From NCBI RefSeq assembly GCF_031851795.1, contig NZ_CP134696.1, positions 4,856,501-4,920,500 on the forward strand: DNA of 64,000 nucleotides, read 5' to 3'. This document shows positions 9,648 through 17,856 of this stretch, piece by piece; positions within the stretch are counted from its first letter, which is position 1, and each line of letters starts with the position of its first letter. This DNA is from Pontibacter sp. G13. GTDB taxonomy: Bacteria > Bacteroidota > Bacteroidia > J057. A program made the position numbers and the translations under genes. The notes under the pieces are model-generated. The model was not told the origin of the DNA. It saw only the letters and a list, made by a program, of their open reading frames with translations, and did no database searches.

Positions 9648-10856
9648 ATGGGCGTTGAAAATACGTGCAGATATCTATGTACAGTGTTCCTGCTGATGAT
9701 GGCCGGAACCCTTGAGATGTATGCGCAGGTGGATTCCACCCAGATGACTCCCAAGCAGGAGGAAAGATTCCAACGCAAGGAGGCCCGTCGGGCTAAGCGC
9801 CAAGCCAAGATCGATGAAGGGAAGTGGCTCATTACCCCGCTTGCAGGTCCGGGATACACGCCAGAACTAGGGCTGATCTTGTCCCTGGATGTCCTGTTCA
9901 CCTTCCGGACTCAGCCTTCCAATCCACTATTGAAGCGCTCATCCATTCCCATCACCTTGGGGTTTTCTACCACGGGAGCTATCCTCGCCAATATCCGTCC
10001 CGTTACTTTCTGGGCAAGTAATCGCCTGCGAATCAACGGTAAATTTTGGTTCAAGGATCTGCCTGATCACTACTGGGGAATCGGTTATCAGCAAGGGATT
10101 TCCGTGCCAGAGGAGGATTCGCTTACAGGCTTTACCCGAAGATGGATGTGGCTCAATCCTGAGGTGGTCTGGGAAATCCGGAATAATGATTTCATCGGGC
10201 TGAATGTCGATGTCAACTACACGCAAGGGCGCAATCCAAGTGCTCGGGTCGAACAGGACCCCAATTACCTGACCTACAATTCACGTCCCTTGAACACAGG
10301 ATTGGGCGTGATTCTCCGGCATGACAGCCGCGATATGCCCGTAAATGCGTGGAACGGTTGGTTTTTGGATGCTTCTGCGACCTTTTACATTCCGTTTCTC
10401 GGAGGAGACAATCGGTACCAAGCCTATGCGCTTGATTATCGGCAATATCTCACCCTTGGTCGTCCGGGACAGGTGTTGGCTTGGCAGGCCAAGACCCGCT
10501 TTGCGTTTGGGGAGGTACCCTATGGAGAAATGAGCATGGTAGGGAGTCCCTTTGACTTGCGAGGGTATCGCTGGGGACATTTTCGAGACATGGACATGGT
10601 GTTTGCGTTGGCGGAATTTCGATATACTTTCCTGCGAAAAGGAGGCAAGGAATTAAGCCCGCATGGCGCAGTGGGCTGGGTCGGCTTGGGGAGCGTCTTT
10701 GACATCAAGAAGACTTCCTTGGACGAATTGGGTCTTCTGCCCAATGCCGGCATCGGATATAGGCTTGCTGTGCAGCCAAGGATGAACATCCGGTTGGATT
10801 TCGGGGTGGGCCGGGACTCCTTTGGGTTTTACTTCAATTTCCATGAAGCTTTTTGA
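9648..10856 (+). CDS. Omp85-superfamily outer-membrane beta-barrel (BamA/TamA-like C-terminal domain)
   Basis: 402 residues from ATG 9648; an in-frame ATG at 9621 would put nine extra residues before the signal peptide. The signal peptide is about residues 1-27, ending MYAQ. A short charged stretch rich in Arg and Lys precedes alternating strands. The Omp85 landmark FDLRGYRWGHFRD is present, and the protein ends GRDSFGFYFNFHEAF with an aromatic C-terminal residue, as expected for an outer-membrane barrel recognised by BAM. POTRA domains are absent, so this is a single-barrel surface-antigen member, not BamA itself. The role is unknown; such barrels may move proteins or lipids. Confidence 0.85.
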   Translation: MGVENTCRYLCTVFLLMMAGTLEMYAQVDSTQMTPKQEERFQRKEARRAKRQAKIDEGKWLITPLAGPGYTPELGLILSLDVLFTFRTQPSNPLLKRSSIPITLGFSTTGAILANIRPVTFWASNRLRINGKFWFKDLPDHYWGIGYQQGISVPEEDSLTGFTRRWMWLNPEVVWEIRNNDFIGLNVDVNYTQGRNPSARVEQDPNYLTYNSRPLNTGLGVILRHDSRDMPVNAWNGWFLDASATFYIPFLGGDNRYQAYALDYRQYLTLGRPGQVLAWQAKTRFAFGEVPYGEMSMVGSPFDLRGYRWGHFRDMDMVFALAEFRYTFLRKGGKELSPHGAVGWVGLGSVFDIKKTSLDELGLLPNAGIGYRLAVQPRMNIRLDFGVGRDSFGFYFNFHEAF

Positions 10857-10907
10857 TCTGCTACCCATGATCGGTAGATTGAGCATTCATTCCTCACAGC
10901 TTCATTC

Positions 10908-11078
10908 ATGTCCCATTTTTCCTTCCTCATCTTACTATTTCGATACGCCGATGATTTCTTTCCAAGGCGGGTTCCGGGTGATCTGGATTATCGGACCACC
11001 GTGCCTATCATCATCATGTTGGCGGTGCTCATTCTCGGCTTTTGGTGGATGATTCAGGAGTTTCGAAAGCACAACTGA
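10908..11078 (+). CDS. Small single-span membrane protein (56 aa)
   Basis: An uninterrupted frame from ATG 10908 to TGA 11076 encodes MSHFSFLILLFRYADDFF at the N-terminus and a convincing membrane helix near residues 32-49 (TVPIIIMLAVLILGFWWM), followed by a basic QEFRKHN tail. The positive-inside arrangement places the C-terminus in the cytoplasm. It starts 52 nt after the Omp85 barrel gene and may be co-transcribed. The orderly membrane profile supports coding, but short length and lack of a known family limit certainty. Confidence 0.45.
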   Translation: MSHFSFLILLFRYADDFFPRRVPGDLDYRTTVPIIIMLAVLILGFWWMIQEFRKHN

Positions 11079-11212
11079 TGCATGACGGTTTTGGGTGGAC
11101 CTCGAGCAGATAGGCGGAGAATCTACACGCCTATTGGGCGGTATCGGCAAGTCGGGTAGGGGGTAGTCAAATTTGACCGTCCGATTTCGGCAAATCACTA
11201 ATCCCCATTTTC

Positions 11213-12013
11213 ATGAAATCGCTATCACACATCGCGACTGGGTTCCTGCTGTTTTGCACAGCTTTCACCCTGCCTCTTTTCGCACAAGAAACTCCGCCAG
11301 CCATTACCCTTCCCGACGTTCCGTACAAGGTCACGATGGTATTTCACCAGTTGGATACCGACCAGTGGATCTATGTACATCCCGAGCGCGCGGATTCCCA
11401 GTACATGCCTGCCTCGACCTTCAAGGTGCCTCATTCGCTGATTGCCTTGGAGACGGGCGTAGTCCAGGACACCTCACAAGTCTTCAAGTGGGATGGGAAA
11501 AAGCGCGGCTGGTCTCAATGGAATCGCGATCACACCCTGCCTTCCGCACTGAAGTATTCCGCTCTTTGGGTCTACCAGGAGATCGCCCGCCGTGAAGGTC
11601 GGGAAGCTATTACCGAGTGGATTGAGACTTACGAATATGGTACGCAGGAATTGCCCGGCCCTATCGATATGTTTTGGCTCAATGGCGCCCTGAAAATTTC
11701 TCCCCGACAGCAGGTGGAATTTTTAGTGAAGCTCTATAATGAGGAATTGCCCGGAGATGATCGGTATCAAAGAATGGTCAAGGCCATGATGCAGTACGAC
11801 CGTCCCGAGGATACCTATCTCCATGCGAAGACCGGATGGGGAATCGATGGAGATACCAACTACGGATGGTTTGTGGGATGGACGGATTCCGAGGAGGCGA
11901 CCTGGATGTTTGCGACGCTGATCGAATCAGAGGAAGGGGGCGATGATTTCAGGAAAGATCGGATGCGATTGACCTTGCATGCCCTCAAGCAATTGGGTGG
12001 GTGGCCGGAATGA
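11213..12013 (+). CDS. Class D (OXA-like) beta-lactamase family protein
   Basis: 266 residues with a signal peptide ending LFAQ (~residue 24). Class D motifs are in order and properly spaced: PASTFKVPHSL with nucleophile Ser68 and Lys71, FKWDGKKRGWSQWNRDHTL, YSALWVYQE (S-x-V position, Ser116), YEYGTQ at the YGN position, and AKTGWG (Lys206-Thr-Gly). Family role: hydrolysis of beta-lactams in the periplasm, with Lys71 usually carbamylated; relatives such as the BlaR1 sensor domain bind but do not turn over. No membrane sensor portion is attached, so an enzyme is favoured. There are no mobile-element hallmarks around it; it appears to be a resident chromosomal gene with a terminator at 12037. 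Confidence 0.88.
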   Translation: MKSLSHIATGFLLFCTAFTLPLFAQETPPAITLPDVPYKVTMVFHQLDTDQWIYVHPERADSQYMPASTFKVPHSLIALETGVVQDTSQVFKWDGKKRGWSQWNRDHTLPSALKYSALWVYQEIARREGREAITEWIETYEYGTQELPGPIDMFWLNGALKISPRQQVEFLVKLYNEELPGDDRYQRMVKAMMQYDRPEDTYLHAKTGWGIDGDTNYGWFVGWTDSEEATWMFATLIESEEGGDDFRKDRMRLTLHALKQLGGWPE

Positions 12014-12036
12014 TCAGGTTACTCATATTGAAAACT

Positions 12037-12071
12037 CCGAATCTGTTCATCGAATGGATTCGGCGTTTTTT
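12037..12071 (+). terminator. Terminator after class D beta-lactamase-like gene
   Basis: CCGAATC pairs with GATTCGG (12057-12063) and a run of six Ts follows, 24 nt after the stop codon. Confidence 0.75.
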
Positions 12072-12495
12072 GAATGTAGTACTGATTGAAATCTTTTGGC
12101 TAGGTAGCTTTCGGGGGCAATGGGTGAACGGTGCTGAAGACAGTTGGAATGGTAAAATGAGTTGGGTAAATGGATTTGAAACTTAATTGAACCTTCCGGA
12201 TGGTGCCAAAACTGGCAGAATCTAACTTTTCGTTAATCATCACATATTGTGCTAATTGGTCAATTTGATCCTGAAATTTGAATAATATCCTCTGTGAAAT
12301 TTGATAAATCACGTACCGAAAGTTCGAATTGTACAAATCCTTACAATTGATCCTGCTTGGAGGAAGGGGCATTGGAGTTATTCGGAATGGATTCTGCCTA
12401 CCTTTGAGTCAAGGAATGTACCCATCTATTCGGCAAGGTCAACGCTCAATTACTTGCCCTAGTCCTAGCTCCTTTACCTGTAACCTGTTTTTAAT
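12072..12495. other. AT-rich intergenic region upstream of T9SS cargo gene
   Basis: About 420 bases without a credible gene. A TACCTTTG promoter element lies at 12399-12406. The remainder is AT-rich with no repeats noted. Confidence 0.4.
12399..12406 (+). promoter_or_regulatory. Bacteroidota -7 promoter element (TACCTTTG)
   Basis: It matches the TAnnTTTG consensus and lies 90 nt before the start of the T9SS cargo gene. A TTG stands 24 bases upstream, slightly wide for a -33 element. Confidence 0.5.
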
Positions 12496-14577
12496 ATGAC
12501 CACTTCGCTTCTATTTTGGCGCAGGAGGTCGGATCTATCTGCTTCGATTTCTACGGGATCATTTCGAGCATTCAGTCCTACCTATGCCTTCCTTGCTTGG
12601 ATTCTATATGCGGTAATTGGGATGGGTACATCTCCGCTTTTTGCCCAAAGTCCATGTGTGAATTCTGCCTCTCCGGCTGGATTCAATCACACTTTCACAT
12701 TTGTAAAGGTCGAGTATGATACTCCGCAACCCGGACAGTCAACTTGGTATTATCAGGTGGATAATCAGGGTAGCCCAGACATCAGCCATGTGACTTTCGG
12801 TCTGGATCTGTGCGCTTGCTATCGGCTCGCTCGGAAGAAGTCCAAGTCCACGGGAACATGGGATCTCACCACTGGTCAACTCTACAAGGGGCAAGGCCTA
12901 CCTGAAATGGGAGATCCCCATGTGGGATTGTCCAATGTGCTCAAATTTGACCAAGGCTTCAATGGAAACGGTAGCAGAGGGTACTTCTTTGTTTTGGATG
13001 AAAATGTACCTGTAGCACCCATCAAGGTGTATTTCAAAGCGGCCCAACACACCGGTTTTGTTGAGATTTGTGGTCCTGCTGGCGATTGTGGCTGTGAGTT
13101 GGAAGCAGCTGCTATCCGGACAGAGTGTGATGACAATGGCACCCCGTATGATGCTTCGGATGATCAGTTCTCCTATTTCTTGAATGTTCACGGATTTCAT
13201 ACTGGAGATCATGGATATGACATTTCTGGGGACGATGTGCACCAAGAGTTGGATTATGGAGTCGAGGTGGGGCCTTTTGGGCCATTTCCAATTTCGGGTG
13301 GATCTCTGAATTTGACTTTGACGGACCATGACTCTGCCAGCTGCGTGAGTACGGTCGTGGTCAACCCTCCGGCCTCTTGCGCTATAGATCCGCCTTGTGA
13401 GCTTGATGACCCCAATCTGGCTGTAGAGTGCGATGATGCAGGTACCCCGATGGATCCTTCTGATGATACTTTTTCATTTTGGATAGAAGGAACGGGTAGT
13501 CATACGGCCGCGAATTATTCCCTGTCGGGGGATTATGCTCAATCCCAGATGCCTTATCAAACGTTGGTAGGACCGATCGGCCCGTTTGCGATTTCAGATG
13601 GGGATTTGTCTTTGGTGATGACGGATTCGGATGATGGAGGCTGTACCGTTTCATTTGTGGTGGAGGCACCAAGCACCTGCTCCGATAGTATTCCACCGTC
13701 AACCAATTGTGTGATGGGAACTCCACAATTGATGACCTACTGTAGCAACAATGGGACGCCTACCGATCCTTCGGATGATGTGTTCTACTATTATATGAAA
13801 TTGTCCGCCACAGATGGGGCCAACACTTTTACCCTAAGTGGTGATGATACAGGTAGTCAACTGGCCTATGGAAGTAGCTTAGGACCTTTGGGGCCCTTTC
13901 CGATTGCTGGGGGAGATCTGATCCTGACTGCTACTGATGACCTAGACCCTGATTGCTCGATTACCTTTACAGTTGAAGCCCCAGCCCCATGCTCTCAATC
14001 ATGTGTTCTAGATGCTCCTCAGATTCGTACAGAATGTGACGATCATGGAACCCCGAGTGATTCCACAGACGATGTATTCTATTATTACATCAAATTGACA
14101 GGCGTTCAAACGGCCCCCTCCTTCAGTATCTACAGTGGAGACAGTCAGGACAATCTGGCTTATGGCATCGAACATGGGCCGTTTGGTCCCTTTGCGATCA
14201 GCCAAGGAGATGTGGAATTATTCATGGCGGATGACAGTACCGATGATTGCAATGCCTTGGGATATGCAGTCGCTCCTTCAGCTTGTTCTACCACTCCCGC
14301 TAATCGCGCAGTGAATACGCTCCCATTGGAGGATAAAGTGACGATGTATCCCAATCCTACCACTTCTTCGATCACACTTGAGAGCGAAGAAGTACCTACT
14401 GAGGCCACCACTGTGATGGTGCGGGACATGATGGGATATGTAAAGCTCTCTGAGCCGATCAACCTGGAATCCCCCACCACCTTGAATCTGGATGGATTGC
14501 CTACGGGAATCTATACCATCGAATTCTGGGGAGTAAGCCAAAATCTCCTGTGGATAGAGAAACTCGTCAAAGAATAA
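12496..14577 (+). CDS. Large secreted repeat protein with type A T9SS sorting domain
   Basis: 693 residues. A long N-region with a signal peptide ends LFAQ near residue 51. An N-terminal beta-rich domain (~52-200) with paired cysteines follows, then four tandem domains of ~101 residues. Each begins with a Cys and an acidic loop of the form D-x-G-T-P-x-D-x-S-D-D near residues 212, 313, 417 and 515, and each contains the phrase G-P-x-G-P-F-x-I (GPFGPFPIS, GPIGPFAIS, GPLGPFPIA, GPFGPFAIS). The last ~85 residues (MYPNPTTSSITLES, LDGLPTGIYTIEFWG, IEKLVKE) are a classic type A sorting domain, which sends the protein through the type IX system to the cell surface. A surface adhesin or structural protein is likely. 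The acidic loops may bind calcium (inference). Confidence 0.9.
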   Translation: MTTSLLFWRRRSDLSASISTGSFRAFSPTYAFLAWILYAVIGMGTSPLFAQSPCVNSASPAGFNHTFTFVKVEYDTPQPGQSTWYYQVDNQGSPDISHVTFGLDLCACYRLARKKSKSTGTWDLTTGQLYKGQGLPEMGDPHVGLSNVLKFDQGFNGNGSRGYFFVLDENVPVAPIKVYFKAAQHTGFVEICGPAGDCGCELEAAAIRTECDDNGTPYDASDDQFSYFLNVHGFHTGDHGYDISGDDVHQELDYGVEVGPFGPFPISGGSLNLTLTDHDSASCVSTVVVNPPASCAIDPPCELDDPNLAVECDDAGTPMDPSDDTFSFWIEGTGSHTAANYSLSGDYAQSQMPYQTLVGPIGPFAISDGDLSLVMTDSDDGGCTVSFVVEAPSTCSDSIPPSTNCVMGTPQLMTYCSNNGTPTDPSDDVFYYYMKLSATDGANTFTLSGDDTGSQLAYGSSLGPLGPFPIAGGDLILTATDDLDPDCSITFTVEAPAPCSQSCVLDAPQIRTECDDHGTPSDSTDDVFYYYIKLTGVQTAPSFSIYSGDSQDNLAYGIEHGPFGPFAISQGDVELFMADDSTDDCNALGYAVAPSACSTTPANRAVNTLPLEDKVTMYPNPTTSSITLESEEVPTEATTVMVRDMMGYVKLSEPINLESPTTLNLDGLPTGIYTIEFWGVSQNLLWIEKLVKE

Positions 14578-14635
14578 AACATAGGGGTAACTACCTAAAG
14601 ATACCGCTTCGTAGATTTATCTTTCTGAGACTGGA

Positions 14636-14670
14636 AACAGCCGGTTCCCGCGGGAACTGGCTGTTGTCAT
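14636..14670 (+). terminator. Terminator after T9SS cargo gene
   Basis: AACAGCCGGTTCCCG pairs with CGGGAACTGGCTGTT (15 bp, no loop bases beyond the centre), followed by GTCATTTTT. Confidence 0.75.
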
Positions 14671-14730
14671 TTTTGGGGGGGAAGGAAGGAGTTCTGGCAA
14701 GTCTCAGGCATAATCCCGCATGAATCTCCC

Positions 14731-14893
14731 TGTGCGGATGGCTGGTGCGGGCGTGAAGGATGGGAACGGTGCGAGGCTACGAGCAGTCCGGAGCCTTCAG
14801 CGGAGGACGGAGCTTTGCGAACCCGTGGACAGCCTGACTCGGCGACTTGCATCTTCGGAAAGCACACAATCCCAAGCCCGCCGAGGCACGCCC
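14731..14893 (+). repeat. Structured 3'-intergenic element, copy A
   Basis: Sense 5' end TGTGCGGATGGCTGGTGCGGG; 3' end GAGGCACGCCC. The terminal helix is CTCGGCG with CGCCGAG; the inner helix is reduced to GTCC with GGAC. It is the shortest copy. Its 3' end overlaps the last base of the stop codon of the convergent flippase gene, while its 5' end follows the T9SS gene terminator. Confidence 0.85.
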
Positions 14894-16197
14894 TAATCCT
14901 CAGCATTCATTTCCAAATCAGCTCCGGTGACTTGAGAGATCCACCCCAAATAAGCCAATTGGATGATGCCCACGACCACACCCGTTCCCGAAAAGAGCAT
15001 CAGCGTTGAGCGGTCATCCCAACCCCATTCATGCGCGAGCCAAAGCGCTCCGAAACGCAGTCCGAAGGAGGTCACATTGAGCCAGAGCCATGCGTGAAGC
15101 TTTCGTCTGATGTCGATCAGGAAAGACATTGGCGCTACGAGGAATGTCAAATAAAAAGATGGAGCCATGATACGGGCATATTCTCCTGCCAATTCCCATT
15201 GGGGGCCAAGGACCAGCGAGAACATCCAGGGGCCGATTGCCATGACAATGCCGAGGTAGGGGAGACCAATCAGGGCTAATCTCCCGAGGGTCTTCATACT
15301 GATGGAAGAGAGTCCTTTGGGATCGGTCTGGTAGGCTTTGGAAGCATGCTCGTAGAACACGCCCCCAATCGAAAGCGCAATCAGGGCAATGGGGAGGTTC
15401 ATGACCTTGGCCATCTGACTGTATTGGCCATTGACGGATTCGCTGAAAAAGGCACTGAGCACGTATAGCGGCATCATCTTGGCCGCGGTATTGAGCCAAG
15501 CACTCAGAATTCCATACGTCGGGAAATCGAGATATCCGCGCATGGTGTCCCAGAGATCCGCCCAAGGCAGCGGTTTCCAGTTCATGTCGGGAAGCCGCAG
15601 GTAATCCCAAGCGATCAATCCAAATGAGCAGCCAATCCCGATGAGCCAGCCCCACATGAGGTGTTGGAAGGTCGGTTCCAAATATCCCATCCCTACCGAG
15701 TAGGCGGACATGGTGACGACCCTCAGCAAATTGGCAGATGCCAATGTCTTGTACCTGCCTACTCGGTTGAGACCTACCCGTAGCGGCTGCGCCAATCCTT
15801 CCAGTAATAGGCCGAGCGGAATCATCCAAAGGAATGGAGAAAGGCGGGACATTTGTGCCATATCCATCCAGGTGGCGCCAAATCCCCATAGGAGAGCGCT
15901 TGTGAGTATGACGAGCGTGAGGCAGATCCAAAGACTCGCTTGCACCAATCTGCGAGCCTGAACTTGCTTGTCTGGAAGCATGACTGCCAGTTCATAACCG
16001 CCATTGATGATGACGAGCGTAGCTGAAATGACCGCCAGAAAAAAGCCAAATACCCCAAATTCACTATCGGGATATAGCCGCGAAAGGATCGGCATGGCGA
16101 TGAGCTGTACAGCCTGTGCAGCGGCAGAACCGGAGATCAAGGTCAGGGCATTGCGCCAAAACCGAGAGAGGGTGATATGCTTGGGGAGGAATCTCAA
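14893..16197 (-). CDS. Wzx/MATE-like polysaccharide flippase
   Basis: About 434 residues of a polytopic membrane protein, with twelve or more hydrophobic segments expected. The N-terminus, FWRNALTLISGSAAAQAVQLIAMPILSRLY, is the typical first helix and amphipathic lead of Wzx-like oligosaccharide flippases, with later segments such as FGVFGFFLAVISATLVIINGGYELAVML. An upstream in-frame ATG at 16281 would lie inside the NUDIX gene. I chose the TTG at 16197 because it overlaps the NUDIX stop as TTGA, a normal translational coupling. The family role is flipping lipid-linked saccharides across the inner membrane. No glycosyltransferases flank it, so its polysaccharide is unknown. Confidence 0.82.
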   Translation of the reverse strand: MRFLPKHITLSRFWRNALTLISGSAAAQAVQLIAMPILSRLYPDSEFGVFGFFLAVISATLVIINGGYELAVMLPDKQVQARRLVQASLWICLTLVILTSALLWGFGATWMDMAQMSRLSPFLWMIPLGLLLEGLAQPLRVGLNRVGRYKTLASANLLRVVTMSAYSVGMGYLEPTFQHLMWGWLIGIGCSFGLIAWDYLRLPDMNWKPLPWADLWDTMRGYLDFPTYGILSAWLNTAAKMMPLYVLSAFFSESVNGQYSQMAKVMNLPIALIALSIGGVFYEHASKAYQTDPKGLSSISMKTLGRLALIGLPYLGIVMAIGPWMFSLVLGPQWELAGEYARIMAPSFYLTFLVAPMSFLIDIRRKLHAWLWLNVTSFGLRFGALWLAHEWGWDDRSTLMLFSGTGVVVGIIQLAYLGWISQVTGADLEMNAED

Positions 16198-16634
16198 TCG
16201 AGGTGTTTCAGGGTTGGAACGAGGGATTGGTCGATGGGGAAGGTGAGGTTTTCGGTAGAAATCTCCTCTAGATGCAACCATCGGAAGGTTTGTGCGCCCT
16301 CTTGGTGCGTGGGGAATTGCATGGGATTCTGAACGACGGGAATTTGGTCGGGGGAATCGGTGAACACGCGATAGTACACGGCGAGGACTTGATCCTTGGG
16401 ATTGAATCCTGATTGCTGGTAGAAAGGATTGAGATACACGAGATCGCCCACGGTGATGTCAATGCCGAGTTCTTCCTGCCATTCGCGGATGAGGCAATCA
16501 TGGGTTCCTTCTCCGAATTCCAGTCCCCCACCTGGGAATTTGGTCATTTCGGTCCCTAGGCGGATTTCGTCTGTGACCAATACCTTTCCCTGATGAATAA
16601 GGAGTCCGTAAATGCGGACATTGAAGCGATTCAT
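16194..16634 (-). CDS. NUDIX hydrolase
   Basis: 146 residues from ATG 16634 (MNRFNVRIYGLLIHQGKVLVT). The longer frame from 16796 has no support and runs into the divergent promoter region. The NUDIX box is complete: G-x5-E-x7-REWQEELGI within KFPGGGLEFGEGTHDCLIREWQ. It hydrolyses a nucleoside diphosphate linked to another moiety; the substrate is unknown. It overlaps the start of the flippase gene, so the two are one operon, which might hint at a nucleotide-sugar substrate (inference only). Confidence 0.9.
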   Translation of the reverse strand: MNRFNVRIYGLLIHQGKVLVTDEIRLGTEMTKFPGGGLEFGEGTHDCLIREWQEELGIDITVGDLVYLNPFYQQSGFNPKDQVLAVYYRVFTDSPDQIPVVQNPMQFPTHQEGAQTFRWLHLEEISTENLTFPIDQSLVPTLKHLD

Positions 16635-16651
16635 ATTGTTAGGAATTCCGT

Positions 16652-16659
16652 TAACTTTG
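16652..16659 (+). promoter_or_regulatory. -7 promoter element (TAACTTTG)
   Basis: It fits TAnnTTTG and lies 74 nt before the start of the barrel gene at 16734, within the divergent region shared with the NUDIX operon. No well-spaced -33 element was seen. Confidence 0.4.
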
Positions 16660-16733
16660 GAGTCATATAGAGCCCGAGATGAGGACGGCGAGTGAAGGGA
16701 TTTTGATGCGTGATCCGGGCGCAAGTTACTGAT

Positions 16734-17459
16734 ATGAGAAAATATTTCTGCCTGCTTCTGGTGATCTTGGCATTCCACGGCACAGGATTGAGCCAAATAA
16801 CCGACAATCTTCCGGCCGATCTTCCGCGCACGTTTTCCCTTGTATTCAACCAGGGCTTTATGCTTTCTGGCTCACAGCCGGATTCGGTTCCCGTCAGCGG
16901 TGCTGGTTCAGGCTCTACCTTTATCGGTGCGGGGGTACGCATCCCATTGGGAGAAAATATCGTGGGCATTCGGTTGACTCCTGGAGCCAAATGGACGACG
17001 ATCAGCTATCTCCAGAACAATCTCAAGACCTTTCCGACGATCAATGATTCCTTGGAGTTCACGCCTTCGCAGGAGAAGCACAGCCTCTTTTTGGGAAGTC
17101 TAGAGGGCGGTTTTTACTTCAATATCAGCCGGGATGAAGACCATGACCCAAAATTCTTTGTGGAAGCAGGCGGGTATGTCGACTATCTGTTTTCTGCGAG
17201 TTTGAAGACCAAGTTCACCAATGCAGAAGGGCTGCGGGTCAAGGAGAAAGTCCGTGACTTGGCGCAGTTGGACGGAGAGTTCAACCGGTTTCAATATGGG
17301 ATCTACGGACGTGTGGGATACAAATGGGCCAGTCTGTACCTAAATTACCGGCTTGTGGAGATCTTTGATGATTTCTCCCAGCGAGCAGGTGCGCCTGAAG
17401 GCTACCGCAATCCTCCCATGCCTCCTTTGCAAATCGGCTTGTCGATCTTCTTCCTCTAA
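16734..17459 (+). CDS. Porin-like outer-membrane beta-barrel protein
   Basis: 241 residues from ATG 16734 (signal peptide MRKYFCLLLVILAFHGTGLSQ). The mature protein alternates hydrophobic and polar residues in strand-like fashion (TFIGAGVRIPLGENIVGIRLTPG, HSLFLGSLEGGFYFNIS, QYGIYGRVGYKWASLYLNYRLVEIF). It ends with IGLSIFFL, consistent with a small OmpX/PorT-like barrel common in Bacteroidota. Its function is unknown. Its TAA directly abuts the stop codon of the convergent lipoprotein gene with no spacer, so no terminator separates them. Confidence 0.75.
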   Translation: MRKYFCLLLVILAFHGTGLSQITDNLPADLPRTFSLVFNQGFMLSGSQPDSVPVSGAGSGSTFIGAGVRIPLGENIVGIRLTPGAKWTTISYLQNNLKTFPTINDSLEFTPSQEKHSLFLGSLEGGFYFNISRDEDHDPKFFVEAGGYVDYLFSASLKTKFTNAEGLRVKEKVRDLAQLDGEFNRFQYGIYGRVGYKWASLYLNYRLVEIFDDFSQRAGAPEGYRNPPMPPLQIGLSIFFL

Positions 17460-17693
17460 TCACCGTCTGACATTGGGGAGTGCATCGGCCTCTTGTTCGA
17501 GGCGGATCTCATCGACCAAAGAATCTTGAAGATGTGCGAGGGAGTCGATGATCTGGATGACCTTCATCGAGTCAGCATAGCGTGTGGAGTCTTGGACAAC
17601 TTGAATTTGGCGTTGAGCATCGGGATCAGTGCCACAACCGAGAAGGGTCGCGCATGCGGTGAATATCAAGAAGATGCGGGATTGTTTGTTCAT
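17460..17693 (-). CDS. Small lipoprotein (77 aa)
   Basis: It starts MNKQSRIFLIFTACATLLGCG: a signal peptide with the lipobox LLGC, acceptor Cys at about residue 20. The mature ~57 residues are charged and helical (QRQIQVVQDSTRYADSMKVIQIIDSLAHLQDSLVDEI), probably a short coiled coil in the periplasm. It resembles other small helical lipoproteins, but no family is recognised. It is convergent with the barrel gene, the two stop codons touching. Confidence 0.72.
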   Translation of the reverse strand: MNKQSRIFLIFTACATLLGCGTDPDAQRQIQVVQDSTRYADSMKVIQIIDSLAHLQDSLVDEIRLEQEADALPNVRR

Positions 17694-17771
17694 GTATTGG
17701 GAAAATTCGGGTTCGGATTTCTCCTGAGGCTATAAATATAAGATTTATTTCCACGGGCAGGGGAATTTTGG

Positions 17772-17779
17772 TAGCTTTG
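17772..17779 (+). promoter_or_regulatory. -7 promoter element (TAGCTTTG)
   Basis: It fits TAnnTTTG and is 78 nt upstream of the lipoprotein start at 17857. Confidence 0.45.
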
Positions 17780-17856
17780 CTTTTGGTATTGTTCCGAAAT
17801 TTGTATCATTGTTCCAGGGCTTTCCCTGCTTCTGTTTACCTAATCTGCTAGGCACT

